From assembly GCF_021916785.1 (NCBI RefSeq), contig NZ_JAKCFC010000005.1, positions 310,001-374,000 of the forward strand: a DNA stretch of 64,000 bases. The letters are read 5' to 3'. This document shows positions 50,823-58,636 of this stretch, piece by piece (positions within the stretch are counted from its first letter, which is position 1; every line of letters begins with the position of its first letter). A model generated the notes under the pieces. The model saw only the letters and a program-made list of their open reading frames with translations. It did not search any database and was not told the DNA's origin. Source of the stretch: Mycolicibacterium lacusdiani (GTDB taxonomy: Bacteria > Actinomycetota > Actinomycetes > Mycobacteriales > Mycobacteriaceae). The translations under genes and the position numbers were made by a program.

Positions 50823-51559
50823 TCCGGGTCGGGGTCGTCGTCGAGTCGACGGATTGCCGTCACGCCCTCGATCGTCGCCAGCACGCCGGGGGCGTTGACG
50901 ATTCCGTTGCCCGACAACGTGACCACGATGCCGGACTGTCCGTGCCCGGCGCCGAGCGGTTCGCCTGCGGGGTCGCTGGCGAGTTCGGCGAGCTGCCAGC
51001 CGCGGCGCTCGCATGCCTGCAACAGTCGGGTGAGCACGCCGCGCCCTTCGTCGTAGACGACGTGCATCCGGATCGACCCACTGAGCCGTGATGCGAGCCG
51101 CCTGGCCACCGGCATGAACCCGAGCACGATCAGGAAGTGCATGGCCGTGACGGTGCAGGCCAGCAGAAGCAGGCCCGAGCCGGCGGCCATCCCGATGGCC
51201 GCCGATTCCCAGACCGCCGCCGCCGTGGTCAGTCCGTGGACGGAGCCGCGGCGGAAGATGATGATGCCGGCTCCGAGAAAGCCGATACCCGAGACGATCT
51301 GGGCCGCGACGCGGGACGGGTCCACGACGACGAGGTCAGGCTGCAGGACGTCCTGGAACCCGTACTTGCTCACCAGCAAGATCAGCGCAGCGGCGGTGCC
51401 GACGATCGTCTGGGTGCGCAAGCCGGCGCTCTTGCCCTGCACCTCGCGTTCCAGGCCGATGAGCGCGGTCAGCCCGAAGGCCACGAACAACTCGACGATC
51501 TGGCGGGTGCCTTGTCCGGGGCCGCCGAAGAACGGTGGGTCGGCGAGCAGCTGCAGCAT
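50819..51559 (-). CDS. MgtC/SapB family membrane protein
   Basis: A 246-residue protein. The MgtC domain covers residues 1-145: ELFVAFGLTALIGLEREVQGKSAGLRTQTIVGTAAALILL-type helices and VSGIGFLGAGIIIF. The C-terminal cytosolic ACT-like domain covers 155-246. MgtC proteins support growth at low Mg2+ and in macrophages and can modulate F-ATPase in Salmonella; the role here is not known. It is not in the M. tuberculosis order at this place (MgtC is Rv1811 there). Confidence 0.88.
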   Translation of the reverse strand: MLQLLADPPFFGGPGQGTRQIVELFVAFGLTALIGLEREVQGKSAGLRTQTIVGTAAALILLVSKYGFQDVLQPDLVVVDPSRVAAQIVSGIGFLGAGIIIFRRGSVHGLTTAAAVWESAAIGMAAGSGLLLLACTVTAMHFLIVLGFMPVARRLASRLSGSIRMHVVYDEGRGVLTRLLQACERRGWQLAELASDPAGEPLGAGHGQSGIVVTLSGNGIVNAPGVLATIEGVTAIRRLDDDPDPD

Positions 51560-51648
51560 GCCGACAAGGTATCGCGAGGCAGTCGCATCGACGATCAGTT
51601 CCCGGCTGCCGGGCGGTCTGCATTGGTGACCGTTCGAGAGGGGACGCC

Positions 51649-52404
51649 ATGACCATCGATTCGACCGCCTGCCCGGAGGTCGTCAGCCGCGACGAGTGGC
51701 TGACGGCGCGCCGGGAGCTGCTCGCGCGGGAGCGGGAGGCGACGCATCTTCGCGACGCGGTCAACGCCCAGCGCAGACGGCTGCCGATGGTGAAGGTGGA
51801 GAAGGACTATGCGTTCGAGGGTGCGGATGGCGTGGTCGGCCTTGCCGATCTGTTCGAGGGCCGGCCGCAGCTCTACGTCCACCACTTCATGTGGATCGAC
51901 GCGACCGACCGTGGCTGCCCGAGTTGCACCGCGGCAGCGGACCTCACGTTCACCGAGCGGGACCGAGCCCTGCTCAATGCCCGCGGCGTCACGTTCGTCG
52001 CGGTGTCGAGGGCGCCGTACGCCACCATTGCCCGCTATCGGGACGAGCACGGCTGGACGTTCCCGTGGTACTCCTCGCGCGACGGGGACTTCACCTACGA
52101 CCTCCACGTCACGCTCGACCCGGATCGCGCGCCGGTGGAGTACAACTACGAATTGCTGGCGGAACTGCACGCCGACGGCTGGTCCGACGACGACCTGCGG
52201 GGCGACTGGCCGGGAGCCAGCGTGTTCCTGCGCCGCGGTGACGAGGTGTTCCACACCTACACCACCTACGCGCGCGGCCTGGACCCATCATCGGCGGGCT
52301 ATCCGTTCCTCGACATCACGCCCTACGGGCGCCAGGAGGCCTGGGAGGACTCACCCGAAGGCTGGCCGCAGAACGGACCGGCGGTCGGGGTGCCGCTCCA
52401 GTAG
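51649..52404 (+). CDS. DUF899 thioredoxin-like protein
   Basis: A 251-residue cytosolic protein of the DUF899 family: RDEWLTARRELLAREREATHLRDAVNAQRRRLPMVKV-type N-terminus, then a thioredoxin-like fold with a CxxC pair (DRGCPSCTAAADL) and a conserved C-terminal YPFLDITPYGRQE. Enzymatic role is not established; redox or dithiol chemistry is suggested by the CxxC. The ATG at 51649 is preceded by GAGAGGGGA. Confidence 0.85.
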   Translation: MTIDSTACPEVVSRDEWLTARRELLAREREATHLRDAVNAQRRRLPMVKVEKDYAFEGADGVVGLADLFEGRPQLYVHHFMWIDATDRGCPSCTAAADLTFTERDRALLNARGVTFVAVSRAPYATIARYRDEHGWTFPWYSSRDGDFTYDLHVTLDPDRAPVEYNYELLAELHADGWSDDDLRGDWPGASVFLRRGDEVFHTYTTYARGLDPSSAGYPFLDITPYGRQEAWEDSPEGWPQNGPAVGVPLQ

Positions 52405-52464
52405 CGATCACGGGGAGCGAAACCCTGGGCGCGGGCCGGCCACGCTGGCATCGTCATGGACAAC

Positions 52465-52535
52465 GCGGGTGTGGCTGAGTGGCTAGGCACCGGCCTGCAA
52501 AGCCGTTTACACGGGTTCGAATCCCGTCACTCGCT
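52465..52535 (+). tRNA. tRNA-Cys (anticodon GCA)
   Basis: Acceptor GCGGGTG pairs with CACTCGC with one G-U. The anticodon arm CGGC-CTGCAAA-GCCG gives GCA. The T arm ACGGG-TTCGAAT-CCCGT is perfect, and the discriminator is U73, as expected for cysteine. CCA is not encoded. Confidence 0.93.
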
Positions 52536-52555
52536 CGCGTGCAAGACCGTCGACG

Positions 52556-52963
52556 CTAGAGGACGGCGGTGACCGGCCCCAGCAGCTGCCAGTTCGGCTC
52601 GGAGGCATCGTTGAACACGGCGCCAAGGCCCCTGCCCGTCGAGGTGTAGGTGGCTCCCGGTGCGTGGGGCGTGAACACCTGAGTGGTGCCCGATCCTCGC
52701 CCCTGACTGCATTGGGGAGTGGTGTCGCTGCGCTGGATGCACACGACGCTCAGGCGGGGACTGAAGGGGCCCATGCACCCGGCCGGCGCCACCGTGGCGG
52801 TGACGACGTCGCCGTCGGGGGATGGCACCACGTGCGGCGGCGACAGCGCGAAGGAACATGGCGTGCCAGGTGGTGGGAGTTCTGCGTGTGCGGTGAACGG
52901 ACCCGCAGCGACGCCCGGGGCCAGGGCCAGCAGGGCGGTGAGAACCACGACGGTCCGGTTCAT
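52556..52963 (-). CDS. Small secreted protein of unknown function
   Basis: A 135-residue protein with a Sec signal (MNRTVVVLTALLALAPGVAAGPFTAHAE) and four cysteines in the mature part (TPCSF, AGCMG, VVCIQ, PQCSQ) that could form two disulfides. The body is rich in Pro, Thr and Val with likely beta structure. No family was recognised. It is convergent with tRNA-Cys and divergent from the hydrolase remnant. Confidence 0.7.
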   Translation of the reverse strand: MNRTVVVLTALLALAPGVAAGPFTAHAELPPPGTPCSFALSPPHVVPSPDGDVVTATVAPAGCMGPFSPRLSVVCIQRSDTTPQCSQGRGSGTTQVFTPHAPGATYTSTGRGLGAVFNDASEPNWQLLGPVTAVL

Positions 52964-52992
52964 TCCAGGATGGTAGATCGCCGCGGGGCGCG

Positions 52993-53611
52993 ATGAGCCG
53001 GGAACAGCTGGAGCGGGTTTCGCCGAGCGGCATCCGATCCCCAGGTCCAGCCCTAGGCTTCGAAGGTGTTGCGGATCGGGCGGTGCTGGTCAGCTGTGGC
53101 TCGTCGACTCCGTCGGCGGCGGCCGAGGCTGCACGGGTCAACGGTCCCGTGGACGTCGGCAACGGTCGGACCATCCATCTCGAGTGCAGCGGTTCGGGTT
53201 CGCCGGCCGTGATCCTGGTGCTGGTCGACCCGGCCTCCGAGTATCTGGAACCGACGCTGGGAGAGGGATCGTGGCAGCAAGTGGGTCGCTGACATCGCCG
53301 CCGCGGCAGAGCGCACGCCAGACGCGGAGCGCCCCGACTATCCCGAATCACTGGCGAACCTGACCACCGCACCGCCCATGCCTGACATCCCGAGCGTCGT
53401 CCTGAGTTCGGACGAGCCGTTCGGTTACCTCGGCCGAGGCGATGCGAATGCGTTCTGGCCCCAATTGCTGGACGCCGGTGTGCGATTGGCCGACGCGCTC
53501 GATGCGGCTCACGTGACGAGGACGGCCAGTGGGCACTTCATCGAGAACCAGAACTCAGCGCTGGTGGTCGAACGCATCTGTTCGGTGTTCAGCCCGGCGA
53601 AGGCTTGTTGA
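52993..53611 (+). pseudogene. Decayed secreted alpha/beta hydrolase (N- and C-terminal remnants)
   Basis: Frame 1 up to 53292 encodes an N-terminal remnant with a lipobox-like LVSCGSS and the typical strand VDVGNGRTIHLECSGSGSPAVILV, then stops. From about 53294 frame 2 encodes the C-terminal part: PDYPESLANLTTAPPMPDIPSVVLSSDEPFGYL and HVTRTASGHFIENQN, which contains the usual catalytic-His region of these hydrolases. The central part with the Gly-x-Ser-x-Gly nucleophile, about 200 residues, is missing. An internal deletion plus frameshift is the simplest reading. Confidence 0.75.
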
Positions 53612-53637
53612 TCCGAGTTACCGACCCGACGTCGGGA

Positions 53638-53871
53638 CTACTTCAGCCACTTCCATGGCTTGTCCCAGTGACCGGGCGGCACACCCACGAACTGGCCGAC
53701 GTGTCCGGGCGGCACGCCGATCAACTGACCGACCTGTCCGGGTGGCGGTGGCTCGATCCACCAGTAATCGGGATCGGCCTGGGCGGTCGCGGAACCGAAG
53801 CCGAGCGCTCCCACGGAGAGTGCGGCGGCGGCGGCCGAAGTTGCTGCGAGCTTCTTGACTTTCATCTTCAT
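53638..53871 (-). CDS. Short exported peptide with VGQ(L/F)(I/V)GVPPGH repeats
   Basis: A 77-residue protein: Sec signal (MKMKVKKLAATSAAAAALSVGALGFGSATAQA), then a 45-residue mature region DPDYWWIEPPPPG followed by VGQLIGVPPGH and VGQFVGVPPGH, and a Trp-rich end HWDKPWKWLK. Small exported peptides of this look occur in mycobacteria, but no function is known to me. The start at 53871, after an AAGGAGC site, gives a normal signal; a longer frame to 53952 exists but is unlikely. Confidence 0.72.
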   Translation of the reverse strand: MKMKVKKLAATSAAAAALSVGALGFGSATAQADPDYWWIEPPPPGQVGQLIGVPPGHVGQFVGVPPGHWDKPWKWLK

Positions 53872-54354
53872 GCTCCTTCGATTCATTGCGCACCGCCGAT
53901 ATGCCCTGACTCGATGAGATGGCGCATTCGGCCATTCCGAGATCGACGGCATGCAATCGGTCTATCGAGTCGGCGCAGGCGCCCGTTACCCACACATCCG
54001 TCGCCGTTTCGGCGACTCTGCCGATCTCTGCTGCTCAGCGACCTGCGCGAAGATCTTCGGAGGATTTCTTCGATGGTCAGTAACGATCATGATTGGCCAC
54101 CCGACGTACCGATCAGAGTCTGACGTGGAGTGATGAAGATCGAAAGTTACGCACTAGTTAATTAGCTGGCCGCATTGTACGCGTTGCTCATTAACATTTC
54201 CTGTGATTTCGGTTTGAGTATCCGCACCCTGGGCAATTTCAGTAGCTGGTAGCAGAAGGTGCACCTAGCGCTGGCGGGCCATTCCCGCCTCCGGTATGCA
54301 GCACGACTGGTCGGGGGGCCGGCTTACTGCTTCCGCTCACCAAAGGAGTTACCC
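53872..54354. other. 483-bp non-coding region between two small secreted-protein genes
   Basis: This is a divergent intergenic region. It includes an AT-rich part around 54130-54240 (for example CACTAGTTAATTAGC). A 60-codon frame at 53951-54133 has no family resemblance or good ribosome binding site. AAAGGAG at 54340-54346 belongs to the following gene. No RNA gene was recognised. Confidence 0.55.
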
Positions 54355-54705
54355 ATGAAGAACACGCTCGTGAAAGCAGCAGCAGGCGCCGTCTTCGGCG
54401 GGTCGTTGATGTTCACGGGAGGGCTCGGCCTCGCGAGCGCCGCTCCGGTCCAGGTTCAGGACGGACTGGTCAACCTTGCGCTCGGCGACATCACCGTCCT
54501 CGAGGACGTCAACGTCGGCGTGGCGGCGCAGATCACCGCACTGGTCTGCGACGTCGTGGACGTCGGCAACGTGACGGCGCTGGCCACGGCCGTCGACGCC
54601 GGATCGGACGATCAAGAGGTCCTGTGCGAGAGCGCTGCAGGTCCGGTCACCGTGACGCAGAACGGACCCGGTGGGTCGGAGAACGCTCCCGGCCGCCAGC
54701 AGTAA
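54355..54705 (+). CDS. Small secreted protein of unknown function
   Basis: A 116-residue protein with a Sec signal (MKNTLVKAAAGAVFGGSLMFTGGLGLASAAP) and a mature domain of about 85 residues: VQDGLVNLALGDITVLEDVNVGVAAQITALVCDVVDVGNVTALATAV-like Val/Asp/Ala-rich beta pattern with two cysteines (LVCDVV, VLCESA), then a Gly/Asn/Gln tail. The overall look recalls small actinobacterial surface proteins, but no family could be assigned. The ATG at 54355 has a strong AAAGGAG site 8 bp upstream. Confidence 0.75.
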   Translation: MKNTLVKAAAGAVFGGSLMFTGGLGLASAAPVQVQDGLVNLALGDITVLEDVNVGVAAQITALVCDVVDVGNVTALATAVDAGSDDQEVLCESAAGPVTVTQNGPGGSENAPGRQQ

Positions 54706-54715
54706 CCATCGCGTA

Positions 54716-54751
54716 GACGCCGCCCGCATCGAATGTGATGCGGGCGGTGTC
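54716..54751. terminator. Terminator hairpin between convergent secreted-protein genes
   Basis: GACGCCGCCCGCATC (54716-54730) pairs with GATGCGGGCGGTGTC (54737-54751), with one G-U pair, around GAATGT. It follows the gene at 54355 by 10 bp and lies 18 bp from the end of the convergent gene. Confidence 0.78.
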
Positions 54752-54769
54752 GCGTTGGTCCGAGCCGGA

Positions 54770-55258
54770 CTAACCCGGTGGGGTGGGGCCGGCCGCCGGT
54801 GGCGGCGCGGCGGGCGGCGCACCTGCTGCCGAGCCGAGCTGGGAGCCGAGGATGCTCAGGATCGGGCCGATGGCGCCGGACGGTGGGCCAGGCGGAGGCG
54901 GGCAGACGGACTGCGAACAGTCGGTCAGCTGCCACGTCTGGCAGTCATTCGTGGTGAACGAGGTGTCCGAGGGGTCGATCGTGACCACCGGTGAACGTTT
55001 CGTCAGCCCGTTGTCGACCATCTTCTCGCCGCTGGTGCGCTTCCAGTAACAGGCGCCGCCGTCGATGGGGCCTGCGGACTTGTAGACGCCGGGCGCGATG
55101 TCGGCGCCCACGGCATAGGTGCCGTCGGAGTCGATGGTGTTCTTGGGGGCAGGCGGCGGCGCGGGTGCCGGGGCCGGCTCGGCGACGGCCACGCCCGCCG
55201 ACGCCCACATGCCGACGAGTGTGATCGCCGCAGCGACCGATGCCTTCGTGGACCTCAT
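54770..55258 (-). CDS. Secreted protein with DGTYxVGxDIxPGxY domain
   Basis: A 162-residue exported protein: signal MRSTKASVAAAITLVGMWASAGVAVAEP, a Pro/Ala linker, and a domain with DGTYAVGADIAPGVYKSAGP and CYWKR, a beta-rich motif repeatedly found in actinobacterial exported proteins without assigned function. Two further cysteines lie in NDCQTWQLTDCSQSVCPP. The C-terminus is Pro/Gly/Ala-rich. The start at 55258 gives the normal signal; the longer frame to 55372 would add a non-hydrophobic leader. Confidence 0.78.
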   Translation of the reverse strand: MRSTKASVAAAITLVGMWASAGVAVAEPAPAPAPPPAPKNTIDSDGTYAVGADIAPGVYKSAGPIDGGACYWKRTSGEKMVDNGLTKRSPVVTIDPSDTSFTTNDCQTWQLTDCSQSVCPPPPGPPSGAIGPILSILGSQLGSAAGAPPAAPPPAAGPTPPG

Positions 55259-55535
55259 GGTGATCCAGCTTAGCTGCCCTAACCACCGGGTCCCAGCCAG
55301 TGCAGCGGTGCAGGGTCGACCGGGCAAACGCCGTCCGTCAATTCGATTCGCCGACAACGGTTCTCGCAGCAAATTCGGGCGTACCCGGACGTGGTCTCCG
55401 ATCCGACTCTACGCGGCAACGGTTCGGTAACCGCGTCTTCGTGACCACTTGCGCCACACCAGTCACGCGTTAGGTTTCTCAGGACGCACGTCCGTAGCGG
55501 ACTTCCCGCGTCGACATACTTTCGGGGAAGGCACG

Positions 55536-56534
55536 TTGAGCGCGACGAATCGGGTGGCTGCGGCGGCGTTCACGTCCGGTCTGCTCTGGCCTGCACTGCT
55601 GGTTTGTCCGAGTGCCTGGGCTGAACCCGGAGTGAGCCCCGGTGTGCCGTGCATGGGCATCGTGCAGGATTTCGCCGCGTCTCCGCCGAGTCAGGCCGAG
55701 GTGCACGACGCAGCCGCAGCTGCGTTGGTGAACGCGGTGCCGCCGCCGCCAGTGCCGCCACCTGCTCCACCAGTTCCACCGGCCGCCACGGTGCCGCTCG
55801 ACCTCGTCACGCCGGCGTTGGCCTCGGCGCCGACGGCAGCTCCGCTGGTCGACGCTGCGGGCGCCCTCCCGCCTGCGGCGGCCGCGGCAGCACCGGTCGT
55901 CGACGCTGCGGCCACCGCGATCCCGTTGGGCACTGCTCTACCCGCCGCCGTACCTGCTGCCGGAGTGCCGGTACCCCTTGTCCTTCCGCCTGCGATCGCG
56001 CCACCGGTCGCGATTCCGCCCGCCGTGCCTGCGGCCCCGGTTGCGGACATGGCCGCAGCTGCACCGGCCGGATCGCCGGTTCCAGCCGCAGCGCCAGTAT
56101 TGGAAGCCGCTGCCGCCGCACCGCCCCCGGCTCCGGTCGAGCCCCCACCACCGCCATTACCGGTTCCCGCAGAGCCGCCGCCGCCGCTACCACCTCCAGC
56201 GGCCGAGCCACCGCCACCCCCGCCACCACCGCCAGCGTCCGAGCCCCCGCCACCACCACCGGCCGAGCCGCTCCCACCACCGGCGACCGCCACACTGACC
56301 GAGGCCGCAGCACCGATCCCGGCGCCCGCCATCGCGCCCGAAGCGGCGGCCGCCGCAGCGGCACCAATCGTCGACGCCGCCGCGCTCGCGGTGCCACCCG
56401 TGCCCGTCGTCCCTGCACCGCCGGGCATTCCGATCGGCAGCGCGCTACCCGACATGGGTCTGCAATTGCCGAGCACGCTTCCCATACCGACGGACCTGGT
56501 GTGCGAAGGCACCGCGTGGTCGGCCGAGCGGTAG
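55536..56534 (+). CDS. Secreted Pro/Ala-rich low-complexity protein
   Basis: A 332-residue protein with a Sec signal (residues 1-30, LLWPALLVCPSAWAEP) and a short N-terminal domain ending about residue 65 with two cysteines. From there to the end it is almost pure Pro/Ala/Val/Glu, including several runs of four to eight prolines and PPPPPPAS-EPPPP blocks, and it finishes SALPDMGLQLPSTLPIPTDLVCEG. It may span the envelope or act as a spacer. The TTG start with upstream GGGGAAGG is preferred to a longer ATG frame that lacks a signal. Confidence 0.65.
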   Translation: MSATNRVAAAAFTSGLLWPALLVCPSAWAEPGVSPGVPCMGIVQDFAASPPSQAEVHDAAAAALVNAVPPPPVPPPAPPVPPAATVPLDLVTPALASAPTAAPLVDAAGALPPAAAAAAPVVDAAATAIPLGTALPAAVPAAGVPVPLVLPPAIAPPVAIPPAVPAAPVADMAAAAPAGSPVPAAAPVLEAAAAAPPPAPVEPPPPPLPVPAEPPPPLPPPAAEPPPPPPPPPASEPPPPPPAEPLPPPATATLTEAAAPIPAPAIAPEAAAAAAAPIVDAAALAVPPVPVVPAPPGIPIGSALPDMGLQLPSTLPIPTDLVCEGTAWSAER

Positions 56535-56561
56535 CGGACGGGCTTGCGGCATGATGCCGCC

Positions 56562-57413
56562 GTGAGCTTTCCATCGCCGTCGCTTGCCGACGTGATCTCC
56601 ACGCTGCAGGTCGAGCAGGTCGGCGACGGGCAGTTCGTCGCGACGCAGCTGGACAATCCGGCGCATCACATCGTCGGTGGACACATCGCCGGGCAGGCGC
56701 TGATGGCGGCCAGTCGCACCGCACCGGGGCGCATGCCGCACAGCGTGCACGTCTACTACCTGCGCGCCGGCGACGCCCGGCTTCCCGTCGACTTCGAGGT
56801 CGTGAGGTCACGCGACGGCGGAACGCTGTCCACTCGTCGGATCACGGCGATGCAGGGTGACCAGGTGCTGTTGGAGGCGCTCGCGTCGTTCAGCACCGAG
56901 GTCGGTGGGCCCGAACATCAGAGCGCGATGCCGGACGCGCCGGACCCGGAGACGCTGCCTGCCATGCAGGACCAGCTGGCGGAGTACGTCGACGAACTCA
57001 ACGGCTACTGGTTGCGGCCGTTGCCGTTCGATCTCCGCTACGTCGACGCGCCACCACGCCTGGCGCTCGAACGCCCGGATCCGTCGCCGCGCCTGCGGAT
57101 GTTCTGGCGGGCAACCGATTCCGTGCCTGCCGACCCCGTACTGCACAGCTGCCTCCTGACGTACCTGTCCGGCACGACGATGCTCGAGACGGCCCTGGTC
57201 ATGCGACGGGCCACGCCCATCACCACCTTCAACGCGCTCATCGACCACGCCCTGTGGTTCCACCGGCCGTTCGATCCCGCCGAATGGGTGCTCTCGGATC
57301 AGTTCTCGCCGAGTGGAATCGACGGACGGGGCCTGGCCACCGCGACGATGTACGACCGGTCGGGACGGGTCATCTGCATCGCCACGCAGGAGCTGTACTT
57401 CGGTCGGAAGTGA
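56562..57413 (+). CDS. Acyl-CoA thioesterase II (TesB2-like)
   Basis: A 283-residue TesB-type thioesterase, the second in the window. Hot-dog halves carry HHIVGGHIAGQALMAASRTAPGRMPHSVHVYYLRAGD and the C-terminal LIDHALWFHRPFDPAEWVLSDQ. The sequence differs clearly from the TesB at 9412-10320, so the two are not recent duplicates. The GTG start at 56562 gives VSFPSPSLADV. It could release the acyl product of neighbouring CoA-ester chemistry. Confidence 0.9.
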   Translation: MSFPSPSLADVISTLQVEQVGDGQFVATQLDNPAHHIVGGHIAGQALMAASRTAPGRMPHSVHVYYLRAGDARLPVDFEVVRSRDGGTLSTRRITAMQGDQVLLEALASFSTEVGGPEHQSAMPDAPDPETLPAMQDQLAEYVDELNGYWLRPLPFDLRYVDAPPRLALERPDPSPRLRMFWRATDSVPADPVLHSCLLTYLSGTTMLETALVMRRATPITTFNALIDHALWFHRPFDPAEWVLSDQFSPSGIDGRGLATATMYDRSGRVICIATQELYFGRK

Positions 57414-57425
57414 GTCCTGCCCTGC

Positions 57426-58010
57426 TCACGTCTCCTCGGCGACGGCCGAGCCGCCGTCCCAGCGCTTGATGCCGGGCACCACGACGTCGAGCAGCTCGAG
57501 AGCGCGCGACACGCTCTGATGCACGATGTCGTCGATGCTCGTCGGCAACGCATAGAAGGCGGGCACCGGCGGCATGATGATGGCACCGTTCGTCGTGGCG
57601 CGCGCCATCAGATCGATGTGGCCGGCGTGAAACGGTGTCTCGCGCAACATGAGAACGACGCGTCGACGCTCCTTGAGGCAGACGTCCGCCGCCCGGACGA
57701 CGAGCCCCTCGCCATAGCTGTTGGCGATTCCGCTGAGGGTCTTCACCGAACACGGCGCGACGAGCATGCCTGCCGACACGAAGGAACCCGACGAGACGGC
57801 CGCGCCGATGTCGCGGGGATGGTGAAGGTGGTCGGCCAGTGTGCGGACGTCGTCGGGGGAGTACGACGTCTCGTGGGCGATGGTGCGCTGAGCCGACGGC
57901 GTCACGATCGCGTGCGTCTCGACGTCGGCGACCTGTCTCAGCAGTTCGAGGGCGCGGATGCCGTAGATGGCACCGGACGCACCGGTGATGGCCACGATGA
58001 CTCTTCGCAC
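57426..58010 (-). CDS. ubiX: UbiX-like flavin prenyltransferase
   Basis: A 194-residue member of the UbiX/Pad1 family, which prenylates FMN with dimethylallyl phosphate to give prFMN, the cofactor of UbiD-type decarboxylases. It has the N-terminal FMN motif VIVAITGASGAIYG, the conserved VSSGSFVSAGMLVAPCSVKTLSGIANSYG segment, and VLMLRETPFHAGHIDLMARAT. It is transcribed 3 bp after the TIGR02444-like gene and divergently from two UbiD-like genes, so it should be their cofactor supplier. Confidence 0.93.
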   Translation of the reverse strand: MRRVIVAITGASGAIYGIRALELLRQVADVETHAIVTPSAQRTIAHETSYSPDDVRTLADHLHHPRDIGAAVSSGSFVSAGMLVAPCSVKTLSGIANSYGEGLVVRAADVCLKERRRVVLMLRETPFHAGHIDLMARATTNGAIIMPPVPAFYALPTSIDDIVHQSVSRALELLDVVVPGIKRWDGGSAVAEET

Positions 58011-58013
58011 GGG

Positions 58014-58544
58014 CTACGCCGCGCCATACCGGGCCGCGGCCGACGCGATCACGCCCACCGCGTCGGTTTCTCGGCCTCGGGGCGCGGACGTCCCCGTGAC
58101 GCGCAGGACCACGTCGATCGCTGCGGCGGCGCGTTCGGCGGCACCGCCTTCGCCGTCAGCGATCCCGATGTCGTGGTCGAGGGTGGCCAGTTCTGCGAGT
58201 TCGAGCATCTCTGCCTGTAACTCGGCGTCCTTCACCTGCTTCCGCAGGGCTTCGGTGTCCTCGGTCGGGGCGGGCGGGGGCCCGTCGCTCAGTCTGTTGC
58301 GCAGATCCCGCAAGGGCGCCACCACCTCTCGATTCCAACGCCGAACCCGACCCGCGGCCCGGTCGACGTCCGACGCGGTGATGGTCCTGCCCCGGCGGGC
58401 GCCGAGGTAGGCCGCGAAAAACACGAGGTTCACGTCTACCGAACACCGGTCCTGCAGCGTCAGGCAGGCGGCCGAGACGCCGTCGGCCCCATAGACGCCG
58501 AGAGCGAACTCGACGAACTCGGAGCGCTCCGTCATCGGTGGCAC
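58014..58544 (-). CDS. TIGR02444-like protein
   Basis: A 176-residue, mostly helical cytosolic protein. The first 100 residues match the TIGR02444/DUF2390 pattern: FVEFALGVYGADGVSAACLTLQDRCSVDVNLVFFAAYLGA then RVRRWNREVVAPLRDLRNRL. The rest is a charged helix with an Ala-rich end. Function is unknown. Its place directly before ubiX suggests a link to the prFMN cassette. An internal ATG three codons in (MTERSEF) is an alternative start. Confidence 0.72.
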   Translation of the reverse strand: MPPMTERSEFVEFALGVYGADGVSAACLTLQDRCSVDVNLVFFAAYLGARRGRTITASDVDRAAGRVRRWNREVVAPLRDLRNRLSDGPPPAPTEDTEALRKQVKDAELQAEMLELAELATLDHDIGIADGEGGAAERAAAAIDVVLRVTGTSAPRGRETDAVGVIASAAARYGAA

Positions 58545-58560
58545 TGGTAGCGCCTACCCC

Positions 58561-58589
58561 TTGCCTCCGTGATCTTGGCACGGTAGTTC
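58561..58589 (+). promoter_or_regulatory. Possible promoter of the UbiD operon
   Basis: TTGCCT (58561-58566) and TAGTTC (58584-58589) are separated by 17 bp in the 92-bp divergent region between the TIGR02444-like gene and the first UbiD gene. The fit to a sigma-70-type mycobacterial promoter is moderate. Confidence 0.35.
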
Positions 58590-58636
58590 TTGTATTTGCT
58601 CGCCACCTTCACGCAGAGAGTATGGGGCATCCCACC

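Noticed and set aside
52465..52535. Integrated island using tRNA-Cys as attachment site
   Set aside because: No integrase and no second copy of the tRNA 3' end was seen downstream, so only a weak finding is kept.
53605..54123. 172-codon plus-strand frame over the small repeat peptide
   Set aside because: Its composition is that of an antisense shadow; the minus-strand gene has a clear signal peptide and ribosome binding site.
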